From Syntrophorhabdaceae bacterium (GTDB taxonomy: Bacteria; Desulfobacterota; Syntrophorhabdia; Syntrophorhabdales; Syntrophorhabdaceae): 48,698 nucleotides of DNA. The DNA lies in assembly GCA_028698615.1 (NCBI GenBank), contig JAQVWF010000018.1:1-48698 (forward strand), in the 5' to 3' direction. The notes under the pieces were generated by a model that was given only the letters and a program-made list of their open reading frames with translations, had not been told where the DNA came from and made no database searches. A program made the position numbers and the translations under genes. Positions 8,886-17,422 of this stretch are shown here, piece by piece; the stretch's first letter is position 1; the number at the start of each line of letters is the position of its first letter.

Positions 8886-9461
8886 ATGAAGAGTATAAAG
8901 GGAACAGAAACAGAAAAGAACCTCCTGGCGAGTTTTGCCGGTGAGTCGCAGGCGCGAATGAGATACACCTATTTCTCGTCCCAGGCGAAGAAAGAAGGTT
9001 TCGAACAGATATCCTTCTTATTTGCCGATACGGCAGACAACGAAAAAGAACATGCGAAGCGCTTCTTCAAGTTCCTTGAGGGCGGCGAGGTCGAGATAAC
9101 GGCTGCCTACCCCGCCGGCGTTATAGGGAAAACGGCCGAGAACCTCAAGGCCGCCGCCGCCGGGGAAAACCTGGAACACACCCTTCTCTATCCGGAGGCC
9201 GCAAGGGTTGCCGAAGAGGAAGGTTTTGACGAGATCGCCGGTATCTTCCGCGAGATAGCGAAGGTGGAGAAGGAGCACGAGAAGCGCTACCTCATGCTGC
9301 TCAGAAGAGTGGAGGCGGGAACGGTCTTCAAGAGACCAACCGCCGTCAAGTGGCGCTGCAGGAATTGCGGCTACGTTCACGAAGGAACCGACGCGCCCGA
9401 ACTCTGCCCGGCCTGTGCTCACCCCCAGGCGTATTACGAGGTCCTGGCGGAGAATTACTGA
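8886..9461 (+). CDS. rbr: rubrerythrin
   Basis: Rubrerythrin reduces hydrogen peroxide to water with a diiron site, fed by a rubredoxin-type iron. The 191-residue protein has an N-terminal four-helix ferritin-like domain (residues about 1-140). The iron-ligand Glu motifs are FAGESQARMRY, NEKEHAKRFF, YPEAARVAEEEG and VEKEHEKRY. The C-terminal rubredoxin-like domain shows CRNCGY and CPACAHP. GGAGGAGG directly upstream gives a strong ribosome site. It is the second and last gene of the dfx-rbr operon, and a strong terminator begins 10 nt after its stop. Confidence 0.97.
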   Translation: MKSIKGTETEKNLLASFAGESQARMRYTYFSSQAKKEGFEQISFLFADTADNEKEHAKRFFKFLEGGEVEITAAYPAGVIGKTAENLKAAAAGENLEHTLLYPEAARVAEEEGFDEIAGIFREIAKVEKEHEKRYLMLLRRVEAGTVFKRPTAVKWRCRNCGYVHEGTDAPELCPACAHPQAYYEVLAENY

Positions 9462-9471
9462 TCGCAAACCT

Positions 9472-9527
9472 GTGCGTACGGAAAGAAGACCCTGTCTGCC
9501 TTTTTCCGTACGCACGCCCTTTTTCCC
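9472..9527 (+). terminator. Rho-independent terminator after rbr
   Basis: A perfect 13-bp stem (arms 9472-9484 and 9503-9515) closes an 18-nt loop and is followed by a pyrimidine/T-rich run (GCCCTTTTTCCC). The position fits transcription stop for the dfx-rbr operon. Confidence 0.85.
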
Positions 9528-9609
9528 TTAATTTTCCTTGACATGCAACATTTTCATCTGGTACCTTTCTTTGCATTGAAACAAATCCAAAGAAATCAAG
9601 GAGATTTAC

Positions 9610-9638
9610 GGCACAAACCCCGCATTTTGTGATATTAT
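9610..9638 (+). promoter_or_regulatory. possible promoter for the nitrilase-like gene operon
   Basis: TATTAT at 9633-9638 is preceded by TGA, giving an extended -10, and by GGCACA 17 nt upstream, a weak -35. Transcription would start near 9645, about 73 nt before the ATG. The upstream terminator isolates this unit from rbr. Confidence 0.35.
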
Positions 9639-9717
9639 CTTTCTGCCCGGCGCACTGGAGTTATGGCTCGAAATAAGGCTGCCGGAGGAAACGAGGGGAT
9701 GTCGTCATAGTAGGTGT

Positions 9718-10533
9718 ATGAAGATAGCCGGAATACAATTTGCCTGTACCAAAGACAAGGACAAGAACGTCAACACCGCAGTGAAGCTTCTTAATGTCGC
9801 CCTCAACGAAAAGGCCGGGATCATCTGCTTCCAGGAGCTCTTCAATCAGTCCTGGTTCCCGAAGGATCGGGACGAAGGCGCCTTCAGCCTCGCGGAAGAT
9901 GCCGACGGTGATACGGTCCGGCTCTTCAAGTCACTCGTGAAGGGTACCGATACGGTCGTCATCCTTCCCATCTTCGAAAAAGCAGATGGCTGCTACTACA
10001 ATTCCGTGGTGGTCATAGAAGGGGACAGGACGCTCGGAATATATCGTAAGCTCAACATCACCGATATCCCTTTGTGGGAGGAGAAATTCTATTTCCAGCA
10101 GGGAAACGCCGGGCTCCCCGTCTTCGAGACAGGCCACGGCAAATTCGGTATCCAGTCTTCGTGGGACAATTTCTTCCAGGAAGGAACGCGTATCCTGGCC
10201 CTCAAGGGTGCCGATATCGTATTTGCCCCCACGTCATGCGCATTCAAGTCGCAACACATCTGGCAGACCGTTGTCTCCTGCAACGCCATAACCAACGGCG
10301 TATATGTCATGCGCGTGAATCGGGCCGGCAGCGAAGAGGCTCAGGATTTCTACGGCATGAGCTTTTGCGTGGATCCCGAGGGAGAGTTGATCGGCGGACC
10401 CACGGGGAGGTCCGATACTGTGCTTCTCGCTGACGTCGACCTCGACCGATTGAAGCTCATACGGCGGGAATGGCCCATCCTGAAAGAAATGAAGCCCGGA
10501 TTGTACGGGGACATTCTCGGAGGGAACCTGTGA
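9718..10533 (+). CDS. nitrilase-superfamily protein with Ser replacing the catalytic Cys
   Basis: The 271-residue protein aligns by eye with N-carbamoylputrescine amidase-type carbon-nitrogen hydrolases. The Glu of the E-K-C triad is E40 (FQELF), the Lys is K111 (YRKLNI), and the EEKFYF region typical of AguB is present at 121-126. The nucleophile elbow, normally ICWDxxFPE, reads SSWDNFFQE, so S148 stands where the Cys should be and the following Pro is Gln. Codons tct-tcg are clear. It may be an inactive or binding paralogue, or use Ser. It is followed with a 4-nt overlap by a small Cys-rich protein and then argS. The ribosome site before the ATG is weak (AGGTG). Confidence 0.85.
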   Translation: MKIAGIQFACTKDKDKNVNTAVKLLNVALNEKAGIICFQELFNQSWFPKDRDEGAFSLAEDADGDTVRLFKSLVKGTDTVVILPIFEKADGCYYNSVVVIEGDRTLGIYRKLNITDIPLWEEKFYFQQGNAGLPVFETGHGKFGIQSSWDNFFQEGTRILALKGADIVFAPTSCAFKSQHIWQTVVSCNAITNGVYVMRVNRAGSEEAQDFYGMSFCVDPEGELIGGPTGRSDTVLLADVDLDRLKLIRREWPILKEMKPGLYGDILGGNL

Positions 10534-10700
10534 GTGACGAGCCCACCCTCTGTGTGGTTTGCGCCTGGCGCGAGGAATGCAAGAAAAAATACCTTCATGG
10601 AAAAGATGTGTCCCTGCGATGCCCTGACTTCACGAAGGACCTTCAGGTAAAAAAGGACAGAGCAGATGCTCAAACCGATAGCGGCAAAGATAATAAATAA
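10530..10700 (+). CDS. small four-cysteine protein, unknown function
   Basis: This 56-residue reading frame starts with GTG inside the GTGA stop/start overlap with the nitrilase-like gene. GGAGGG just upstream is a good ribosome site. Its Cys residues are C8 and C11 (CVVC), C17 and C31 (CPDF), with CAWREEC as the core, a spacing that could bind zinc or an Fe-S cluster. The C-terminal third is Lys/Asp-rich and probably disordered. Its last 35 nt overlap the argS start. The coupling on both sides suggests it is really translated. I do not recognise a named family; a longer upstream in-frame ATG at 10470 lacks support. Confidence 0.65.
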   Translation: MSDEPTLCVVCAWREECKKKYLHGKDVSLRCPDFTKDLQVKKDRADAQTDSGKDNK

Positions 10701-12324
10701 TGGTATAGAGGACGCACAACGATCCGGTTCGATACCCCCCGACGCCAGGCTGAACTTCATTATTGAGACGCCGCGCGAGGAAGGGTTCGGCGACTATTCC
10801 ACGAACGCGGCCTTCATTTTGGCCCCCCAACTGAGAAAAAAACCCCTCGATATTGCGAATATGCTCGTGGAAGGCATGAAGGGCAGCGATCTTTGCGAAT
10901 CCATCAGCGTAGCCGGGGCGGGTTTCATCAATTTTTCCCTTAAGAACGTTCTGTGGCAGCAACTCCTCAAGGATACCGCATCGAAGGGGATCGAGAGCCT
11001 CTATCCCGATGTGGGGGGAGGAAAGAAAGTTCTCATCGAATTCGTCAGTGCCAATCCCACGGGGCCTCTGCATATCGGTCACGGCAGAGGTGCGGTGGTC
11101 GGCGACGTCCTGGCCAACCTTCTTGAGAAGACGGGGCATACCGTCGGCAGGGAGTATTATATCAACGATGCCGGACGGCAGATCAGGACCCTTGGGCGCT
11201 CCACATTCCTCAGGCTGAAGGAGCTCAGGGGCGAGACGGTTGAATATCCCCAGGATCTCTATCAGGGCGATTACGTGCGTGAACTGGCGCGCAGGGTCAT
11301 TGACGAAGAACTCCCCATACCGGCTGGCGACGACCAGGCTGTCGACTTTCTGGCAGGCTATGCGAGTTCCCATATAATGAACGGGATCAAGAACGATCTG
11401 AGTGAGTTCGGGGTCAATTTCGACAATTTCTTTCTCGAATCTTCTCTCTACGCCTCGGGTGTTGTTGATGAAACACTGGCCATCCTCAAGGAGCGCGGCA
11501 TCGCCTATGAGCGGGACGGGGCGCTGTGGTTCAAGACCAGCCTTTATGAGAAGGACGAGGACAGGGTCCTCATCAAGTCCGACGGAGAGAATACCTACTT
11601 TACGTCCGACATCGCCTATCATCTGGACAAGTTTAAACGTTCCAACGATGTCCTCGTCGACATATGGGGTTCCGACCATCACGGGTATATCCCCCGGTTG
11701 AGGGCATCCGTTCAGGCGTTGGGCAGGAGCAAGGAAGATCTGAAGTTTCTCCTCATCCAGTTCGTTACCCTCATCAAAGAGGGCAAGCCGGTCGGCATGT
11801 CGACGCGTTCTGGTGAGTTCACCACGCTCAGAGAGGTCCTCGACGAGGTCGGCCGAGATGCCTGCCGCTTTTTCTTTCTCATGCGCAAAAGCGATGCCCA
11901 CCTCGAGTTCGATCTCGACCTTGCAAAGAAAACATCCAATGAGAACCCCGTCTATTATGTCCAGTACGCACATGCAAGGATAGAGAGTATCTTTCGCAAT
12001 GCACGCGATGCGGGCGTTGACACGAACAGCCTGGCCGATGCAGACTGCACCCTTCTCGCTCTCAAGGAAGAACTGGACCTCATACGATGGATAACCCGCT
12101 ACCACAGCGTTCTCGAGGGCAGCTCCAGAAGTCTCGAGCCCCATCGTGTCACGTTCTACCTCATGGAACTTGTAGGCCGCTTTCACAGCTACTATAACAA
12201 GACGAGGGTTCTGGGCAACGACGCTGAGGTGACCCGTGCCCGCCTTCTCTTATTATCCACCCTTCGGGGGGTGATAAGGGACGGCCTTCGTCTCGTCGGC
12301 GTGTCCGCTCCCGAGAAAATGTAG
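10666..12324 (+). CDS. argS: arginyl-tRNA synthetase
   Basis: ArgS charges tRNA-Arg with arginine in the cytoplasm. The 552-residue protein has the N-terminal Add-1-type domain, the class I signature HIGH at residues 136-139 within NPTGPLHIGHGRG, and a diverged KMSKS loop (GMSTRSG, residues 377-383), as is common in ArgS. The C-terminal DALR-type anticodon-binding helices include NPVYYVQYAHAR. Length is normal. An AAGGA about a dozen nt upstream serves the ATG at 10666. It lies within an operon that starts with the nitrilase-like gene and continues to lepB. Confidence 0.97.
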   Translation: MLKPIAAKIINNGIEDAQRSGSIPPDARLNFIIETPREEGFGDYSTNAAFILAPQLRKKPLDIANMLVEGMKGSDLCESISVAGAGFINFSLKNVLWQQLLKDTASKGIESLYPDVGGGKKVLIEFVSANPTGPLHIGHGRGAVVGDVLANLLEKTGHTVGREYYINDAGRQIRTLGRSTFLRLKELRGETVEYPQDLYQGDYVRELARRVIDEELPIPAGDDQAVDFLAGYASSHIMNGIKNDLSEFGVNFDNFFLESSLYASGVVDETLAILKERGIAYERDGALWFKTSLYEKDEDRVLIKSDGENTYFTSDIAYHLDKFKRSNDVLVDIWGSDHHGYIPRLRASVQALGRSKEDLKFLLIQFVTLIKEGKPVGMSTRSGEFTTLREVLDEVGRDACRFFFLMRKSDAHLEFDLDLAKKTSNENPVYYVQYAHARIESIFRNARDAGVDTNSLADADCTLLALKEELDLIRWITRYHSVLEGSSRSLEPHRVTFYLMELVGRFHSYYNKTRVLGNDAEVTRARLLLLSTLRGVIRDGLRLVGVSAPEKM

Positions 12325-12381
12325 GGAGCTCCTCCCGGGGTCTACGCTTTCCAGCCGGCGGATACAGTAAAAGGAGTATTA

Positions 12382-13011
12382 ATGGAGAGAAAGAAGAGCA
12401 AGACCAGAGAATATATCGAATCCATCCTCATCGCCGCCCTTATCGCGCTTCTCGTGAGAAGCTTTGTCATTCAGGCGTATAAGATCCCCTCGGGCTCGAT
12501 GGAACCCACTTTGCTCGTTGGGGACCATCTGCTTGTCAACAGGATGAGCTACGTCGTCAAGGTGCCTTTTGTCGACTCCATTCTTTTCACCACCGGGAAA
12601 CCCGAGCGGGGAGACATTATCGTCTTCCGTTATCCTGAAGACCCCACGAAGGATTACATCAAACGTGTCATGGCAACCGAAGGCGAGACTGTGGAGATCA
12701 GGAACAAGGCCGTATTCATCAATGGAAAGAAAATAAAGGATACCTGGGGACACTTCAGGACGGACTTTGCCGCGCGTGGTTTTCTCCCTTTTATCGACAA
12801 GGACAACATCCCTCCCGTGAAGGTGCCGAAAGACAGTTATTTCGTTATGGGCGACAACAGGGACAACAGCCTCGACAGCCGGTACTGGGGTTTCGTGGAA
12901 AAACGGCATCTCGTCGGTAAGGCGCTGATCATCTACTTCTCCTGGGATGGCAATGCGATGAGCGCCCCGCAATACGTTCGTTGGTCGCGCATAGGCTGGC
13001 TCATAAAATAG
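12382..13011 (+). CDS. lepB: signal peptidase I
   Basis: LepB cleaves signal peptides from exported proteins at the outer face of the inner membrane. In this 209-residue protein a basic N-terminus precedes one transmembrane helix (residues about 12-32). The catalytic Ser is S39 in PSGSM, the general-base Lys is K94 in YIKRV, and the C-terminal box GDNRDNSLDSRYWG is intact. Residue spacing and length match the family. AAAAGGAG ending about 5 nt before the ATG is the ribosome site. It lies 57 nt after argS and shortly before the TPR protein. Confidence 0.97.
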   Translation: MERKKSKTREYIESILIAALIALLVRSFVIQAYKIPSGSMEPTLLVGDHLLVNRMSYVVKVPFVDSILFTTGKPERGDIIVFRYPEDPTKDYIKRVMATEGETVEIRNKAVFINGKKIKDTWGHFRTDFAARGFLPFIDKDNIPPVKVPKDSYFVMGDNRDNSLDSRYWGFVEKRHLVGKALIIYFSWDGNAMSAPQYVRWSRIGWLIK

Positions 13012-13069
13012 CCATCCACACCATCCTATGATTAGATTTGGCAGGGATTCTGTGCTATTATTCAAGGTA

Positions 13070-14731
13070 ATGAAGATATCGGCATTCCTTATTGCGCTCC
13101 TGCTTGTCTTTTTCACACAGCTTCATGCGGCACCCTACTCGGATTCCGTCTACTTCTTTCTCCGTGGGTATTTCAGCGAGTCTCGGGGGGCCTACGATGA
13201 CGCCCAGGATCATTATCGCAGGGCCCTGAAGGATAATCCTCGTTCGTCGGAGATAAGGACATCTCTCGCCTCTCTCCTCGTCAAGAAAGGGGAACTGGCA
13301 AAAGCCGAGGAACTCCTCAACGAGGCCGTAGCCCTGAACCCGGAGAACCGGATCGCGCTCATGTTCCTCGCCGGGATCCATGCATCGAAGGGTGTTACAT
13401 ACAAGGCCAAGGCCCTTTATGAAAAATGCATAGAACTCAACCCGGAAGATACCGAGGCATACATGTACCTCGGCTCCATCTATATCGGCGAAAAAAAGTA
13501 CAATGACGCAATATCCATATACGAGAAGATCCTTGCCTATGACGATCACAACATTATAGCCCTCTATTATATCGGCCGGCTCCACGGCGAGGCGAAGGAT
13601 TATGAGAAGGCCAGAGCATACCTGACGAAGGCCCTGGAGGTAAAGCCGACTTTTACCCCTGCCCTCCTTGATCTCGCAACGATATATGAGATCGAGGGCA
13701 ATATCGAGAAGGCCGTCGAGCACTATCAGGGCGTCATCGTCCACGACCCGAACGACAAGAAGGCGCGTTCGAGGCTTGCCACCATATTCATAAGACAGAA
13801 GGAGTACGACAAGGCCATAGGCAAGTTCGAGGAGCTCTCGAACCTCGACCGACATGACCTGTCCCTCAGGATCCGCATTGGTCTGCTCCATTATGAGAAG
13901 GCTCGATACGATGAGGCCATCAGGGAATTCAACATAGTGCTCGCCAGCAAACCCGACAACTACACCGTAAGGATATATCTGGCGATGTCGTGGCGGGAAA
14001 AGGGAGATATCAAGAAAGCCCTTGAAGAGCTCAACAAGATCGACCCGAAGGCGGAGGAGTTCCTCACCGCCTTGAAACAGATGACCTTGATCTACATCAA
14101 GTCGGGCACCGTCGACGAAGGGATCAGGACGATAACGAACTATCTGCCCGAAATGGGCAGGAGACCCGAACTCTACATCCTTCTCTCCATGCTCTATGAG
14201 GAAAAGAACGATTTCGACGGCGGTATCAAGGCCCTCGAGGAGGCGCGAAGAGTAGACCCGGGGAACCTCGAAGTCCTCTACCAGATCGGCATGCTTTACG
14301 AGAGAAAGGGTGACCCCGGGAAGGCCCTTGCAGTCATGGACGAAGTTCTGGCTATCGATCCCGATTATCCCAACGCTCTCAACTTTGTGGGCTATTCCCT
14401 GGCGGATAAGGGTATCCGCCTTGACGAAGCGGAAACAATGATCCGGAGGGCCCTGGCAAAGCGCCCCGATGACGGGTACATCATCGATAGTCTCGGCTGG
14501 GTCTTTTACAAGAAGGGTGACCTGAAAGCCGCCCTTCAGGAGATACACAAGGCGAGCAACCTCATGCCGGAGGACCCCACCATCCACGAACACCTGGGGG
14601 ATGTCTACTCGGCACTGAAAGACTACGACAAGGCCCTTGTTCACTACGAAAGATCGATGGCTCTCGAGAAGGACCCTTCAAAAAAGATCTCCGTCGAGAA
14701 TAAGCTCAAGATGATCAAAGAGAAGAAGTGA
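13070..14731 (+). CDS. exported TPR-repeat protein
   Basis: The 553-residue protein begins with a clear signal peptide (MKISAFLIALLLVFF, ending near LHA) and then consists almost wholly of 34-residue tetratricopeptide repeats. At least twelve can be counted from recurring A-Y-LG and NPE/DP patterns. It is probably periplasmic or tethered to the envelope and acts as a scaffold for protein-protein contacts. I chose the ATG at 13070, which has AAGG upstream and puts the signal peptide at the very N-terminus; the frame is open to an ATG at 13028 without a ribosome site. The stop overlaps the next start (TGATG), so it is coupled to the downstream lipoprotein. Confidence 0.88.
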   Translation: MKISAFLIALLLVFFTQLHAAPYSDSVYFFLRGYFSESRGAYDDAQDHYRRALKDNPRSSEIRTSLASLLVKKGELAKAEELLNEAVALNPENRIALMFLAGIHASKGVTYKAKALYEKCIELNPEDTEAYMYLGSIYIGEKKYNDAISIYEKILAYDDHNIIALYYIGRLHGEAKDYEKARAYLTKALEVKPTFTPALLDLATIYEIEGNIEKAVEHYQGVIVHDPNDKKARSRLATIFIRQKEYDKAIGKFEELSNLDRHDLSLRIRIGLLHYEKARYDEAIREFNIVLASKPDNYTVRIYLAMSWREKGDIKKALEELNKIDPKAEEFLTALKQMTLIYIKSGTVDEGIRTITNYLPEMGRRPELYILLSMLYEEKNDFDGGIKALEEARRVDPGNLEVLYQIGMLYERKGDPGKALAVMDEVLAIDPDYPNALNFVGYSLADKGIRLDEAETMIRRALAKRPDDGYIIDSLGWVFYKKGDLKAALQEIHKASNLMPEDPTIHEHLGDVYSALKDYDKALVHYERSMALEKDPSKKISVENKLKMIKEKK

Positions 14732-15282
14732 TGCGAAAGACTGTCGTCCTTCTGATCGTTCTGCCCTTCCTGTTTCTTGCCTGTTCGCACACGGGGAAAA
14801 GACCTGTGTCCATATCCTGGCCGGAACATTTCGACTACCTCGAGGCCCTTTGCGAGATAGATGTAATGCTTAAGACCCAGCGGTACTCGGGAGATATGTC
14901 CCTCAAGGCGTTGTATCCAAACAGGCTGTTTCTTGAGGTCTACGGGCCGTTCGGCAACACCATCCTGTCCGTTGACCGTTCCGAGGAACACTTCGTCATG
15001 AGGACCGACGGTGAGGAACTCACCGATGAGAATCAATTCTACAGGCTTTTTCGCATACGGATCGGGGACATAATCGAAGACATTACCCTCAAAGGACCCC
15101 TTGATACCCGTGATGGGGTCCCCTTCAAGCAGCGTTCCGAGTACCAGGTCTATTATCACCTGAACGGCGGGGATGACAGGATCTGTTGGAAGGTGCATGA
15201 AGGGGACTTTTGCATAAAGTTCCTTGAGGTCAGTTTCGCCCGGGAGAGATCGCTTGGAAAAAGTGATAGCGGGAGGGATTGA
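14731..15282 (+). CDS. putative outer-membrane lipoprotein, LolB-like
   Basis: The 183-residue protein starts with a lipoprotein signal (MRKTVVLLIVLPFLFLAC) whose lipobox FLAC predicts lipidation near Cys19. The mature part alternates beta strands with phrases like MSLKALYPNRLFLEVYGPFG. This resembles the half-barrel of LolA/LolB-type lipoprotein carriers, but the similarity is weak and I am not certain of it. A GTG codon one triplet upstream (14728) could also start translation. It is translationally coupled to the TPR protein before it and overlaps the DUF362 gene after it by 29 nt. Confidence 0.7.
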   Translation: MRKTVVLLIVLPFLFLACSHTGKRPVSISWPEHFDYLEALCEIDVMLKTQRYSGDMSLKALYPNRLFLEVYGPFGNTILSVDRSEEHFVMRTDGEELTDENQFYRLFRIRIGDIIEDITLKGPLDTRDGVPFKQRSEYQVYYHLNGGDDRICWKVHEGDFCIKFLEVSFARERSLGKSDSGRD

Positions 15283-16318
15283 CTCCTATGACACAATAAA
15301 GTTAAAGAGTCTTCTTGAAAAAGGGTTTCGCGAGATAGGTCTCGACGTCAACAGACGGAAAATACTCGTTAAACCCAACCTCCTGGCGGGCAAGCCTCCC
15401 AACAGGGCTGTCACGACCCATCCTCTGTTCCTTCGCGCCCTCATTGAATTGCTGAACGAACGCTCCTGTACGGTCTGTCTCGGAGACAGTCCCGGATACG
15501 AACCGCTGGAGCGAGTCCTCAGGAAGGGCGGCTATCTTGACATGCTTCGCGAACTTGGCGTTCATGTAATTCCCTTCACCCGTGAAGTCGCAAAAAAAGG
15601 GGGCGGCATATCTCCCTACCGGGATTTCCTTTTCGGTGAAGACCCGGATGCCTACGACCTCGTTATCAACGTCCCAAAGCTTAAAACCCACGGCATGATG
15701 GGGATGACTCTGGGGGTCAAGAACACCTTCGGTTTTGTTCGGGGGTTCGCAAAAGGACGCTGGCATCTTCGCGCCGGCAGAGACAGGGACCTCTTTGCCT
15801 CCATCATTGTCGACATCCATCGCATTGTGTCCCCGTCGGTGACGATCCTCGACGGAATCCTTGGGATGTGCGGCGACGGGCCGTCGAGCGGTAATGCGGT
15901 CACCTGCGGCATAGTCGCCCTTTCACGGAGTGCCTTCGCCCTCGATGCCTTCATCCAGAGCCGCATGTGCCCGGGCGTCTCGCTCCCCCTGAGTGCCTGC
16001 GCCGAGAGGCATCGTCTTCTTCCGCAATACACGGTGATCGATCTCGGTCTGCCCCCTCCCCCCTCCTCTTTTGCCATGCCTCGCGCCTGCGACGCAGACT
16101 GGAGCCTTCCTCCCCCGCTCAAGATACTCCTGCGCAATGTTTTTTTAAAGAAGCCCAGAGCGGATCTAAAGGCCTGCCGGCTATGCGGCATATGCGCAAA
16201 GATCTGTCCCGCCGGAGCCATACGTCTCGGTGAAAAGGCCCCCCTTTTCAGCTATTCGGCATGTATCAGGTGCTATTGCTGTCAGGAGATGTGCCCTCAC
16301 GAAGCGATAAGAGTGTAG
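15254..16318 (+). CDS. DUF362 protein with C-terminal 2x[4Fe-4S] ferredoxin domain
   Basis: The 354-residue protein has the DUF362 core (ILVKPNLL, LGDSPGYEP, DLVINVPKLKTHG, TLGVKNTFG, VTILDGI). It ends in a ferredoxin domain with two four-Cys clusters: CRLCGICAKICP and CIRCYCCQEMCP. The function of DUF362 is not established; a redox or Fe-S related role is likely. The proposed start is TTG at 15254 with GGGAGAG 6-9 nt upstream, giving MEKVIAGGIDSYD, which fits the family's usual N-terminus; another TTG at 15224 is less supported. It is the last gene of the argS-lepB-TPR-lipoprotein run and converges on the Hsp20 pair. Confidence 0.85.
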   Translation: MEKVIAGGIDSYDTIKLKSLLEKGFREIGLDVNRRKILVKPNLLAGKPPNRAVTTHPLFLRALIELLNERSCTVCLGDSPGYEPLERVLRKGGYLDMLRELGVHVIPFTREVAKKGGGISPYRDFLFGEDPDAYDLVINVPKLKTHGMMGMTLGVKNTFGFVRGFAKGRWHLRAGRDRDLFASIIVDIHRIVSPSVTILDGILGMCGDGPSSGNAVTCGIVALSRSAFALDAFIQSRMCPGVSLPLSACAERHRLLPQYTVIDLGLPPPPSSFAMPRACDADWSLPPPLKILLRNVFLKKPRADLKACRLCGICAKICPAGAIRLGEKAPLFSYSACIRCYCCQEMCPHEAIRV

Positions 16319-16347
16319 GATCTGCCGCCTGATGGGTTTCACTGCGC

Positions 16348-16752
16348 TCATCCCGCCGTGACAGCGATCTTCCTCATCTCAGGCGTACTATTCTTGGGCA
16401 TGATCAATCTCAGAACGCCGTTTTTCACGTTCGCCTGGATCTTTTCCCTGTTGATCTCGCCTGATATGGTAAATATCCTCTGATAATCACCCACTCCGTA
16501 TTCCGCGTGGGTAAGCTTCATCCTTTCCGGCAGTTTCCAATCGACCCTTCCGTAGATCGTAAGGACGTTGTCATCGAGCGTAACCTCCACGGAACTCTCG
16601 TCGACCCCAGGCACATCGGCGATGACCACGATCCTATCCTTGCCCTCGATGATGTCTACATCGGGGTTATATATCTTCGCCGCCCTGGTTCGTTCCACGA
16701 CATCGGCGTCCCCCACCTCTTTTTTCTGTATTTCCTTCGTCTTGTCAGTCAT
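16348..16752 (-). CDS. Hsp20/alpha-crystallin small heat-shock protein
   Basis: The 134-residue protein is an ATP-independent holdase with an alpha-crystallin domain at residues about 32-125. Recognisable pieces are IVVIADVPGVDESSVEV, LTIYGRV and the closing strand NGVLRLIMPK, the counterpart of the A-x-x-x-n-GVL-I motif. The N-terminal arm is short and charged (MTDKTKEIQKKE) and there is no C-terminal I-x-I, so oligomerisation may differ from its neighbour. It lies 11 nt after another Hsp20 gene, so both are probably co-transcribed and perhaps co-assembled. Confidence 0.93.
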   Translation of the reverse strand: MTDKTKEIQKKEVGDADVVERTRAAKIYNPDVDIIEGKDRIVVIADVPGVDESSVEVTLDDNVLTIYGRVDWKLPERMKLTHAEYGVGDYQRIFTISGEINREKIQANVKNGVLRLIMPKNSTPEMRKIAVTAG

Positions 16753-16763
16753 GTACCACCTCC

Positions 16764-17210
16764 CTAAACCGATTTGATAGCTATCTTTTTCGGCTTTTCC
16801 TCTTCCGACCTGGGCAGTCTGATGGTGAGAATACCGTTTGAGAAACTGGCCGCCACCTTATCCGCGTTGATCGTAAAGGGAAGCTCGATGGCCTTGGTGA
16901 ACTGCCCATACCAGCGCTCCCGGCGATGATAGGAGTTGCCTTCCTCCAGCTGATCAGGTTCCCTGGAGCCCTTGAGTATAAGGGTCTTGCCGATGACCGA
17001 GATGTCTATCGCACCGGCATCGATGCCTGGAATTTCCGTTGTTACCTGGGTCTCCTCGCCATCGGTCCAGATATTGACCGCGGGAAAGTCACCCGTCGAC
17101 GGCGAGACAAATCTGGATAGGACCCGGTTCATTTCATTCTCGATCCGCTGAAATTCGGACCACGGGTCGAGGCCTTTGCCAAACATGCCAAAACCATCTG
17201 TCCACAACAT
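16764..17210 (-). CDS. Hsp20/alpha-crystallin small heat-shock protein
   Basis: The 148-residue protein begins with a short hydrophobic arm (MLWTDGFGMFGKG) and has an alpha-crystallin domain from about residue 40. Key pieces are DGEETQVTTEIPGIDA, LILKGSRE, the FTKAIELPF loop and ASFSNGILTIRLP; the protein ends KKIAIKSV, whose IAI is a likely C-terminal I-x-I anchor. AAGGAGG lies upstream of the ATG. It is first in a two-gene Hsp20 operon. Paired small heat-shock proteins of unequal type often form mixed oligomers, which is inference here. Confidence 0.94.
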   Translation of the reverse strand: MLWTDGFGMFGKGLDPWSEFQRIENEMNRVLSRFVSPSTGDFPAVNIWTDGEETQVTTEIPGIDAGAIDISVIGKTLILKGSREPDQLEEGNSYHRRERWYGQFTKAIELPFTINADKVAASFSNGILTIRLPRSEEEKPKKIAIKSV

Positions 17211-17251
17211 GATCTCAACCTCCTTGATAAGACTTTAATCTTTGTGAAATG

Positions 17252-17280
17252 AATTTGTTCATTGGGAGATTTTTTGTCAA
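17252..17280 (-). promoter_or_regulatory. possible promoter of the Hsp20 pair
   Basis: On the minus strand a perfect TTGACA (17280-17275) is preceded by C, giving CTTGACA. The hexamer 17 nt further is CAAATT, a poor -10. CTTGAC also resembles a sigma-32 -35, but the CCCAATGA that follows lies too close. I saw no CIRCE element. Confidence 0.25.
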
Positions 17281-17422
17281 GAGGGGCGATTAGGTTATAA
17301 CTGAATGAATCTAATGAGATTGAATCTGCCTGCACATACACACTTGCAAGGGATCACAGGGAAAGAATTCCTCGGCGCAGGTATCCAGGGTGACCCGGGG
17401 GCGCCACCGGTCCCCGGTTTCA

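Noticed and set aside
10630-12186. 518-codon open frame on the minus strand opposite argS
   Set aside because: It is a shadow of argS in a high-GC frame; no ribosome site or known motif, and argS has all class I signatures.
13058-14644. 528-codon open frame on the minus strand opposite the TPR gene
   Set aside because: The plus strand encodes repeated TPR units with a signal peptide; the opposite frame has no recognisable protein.
17395-17417. CCGGGG/CCCCGG hairpin after the DUF3343 gene
   Set aside because: The stem is short (6 bp) and no T-run follows on the minus strand.
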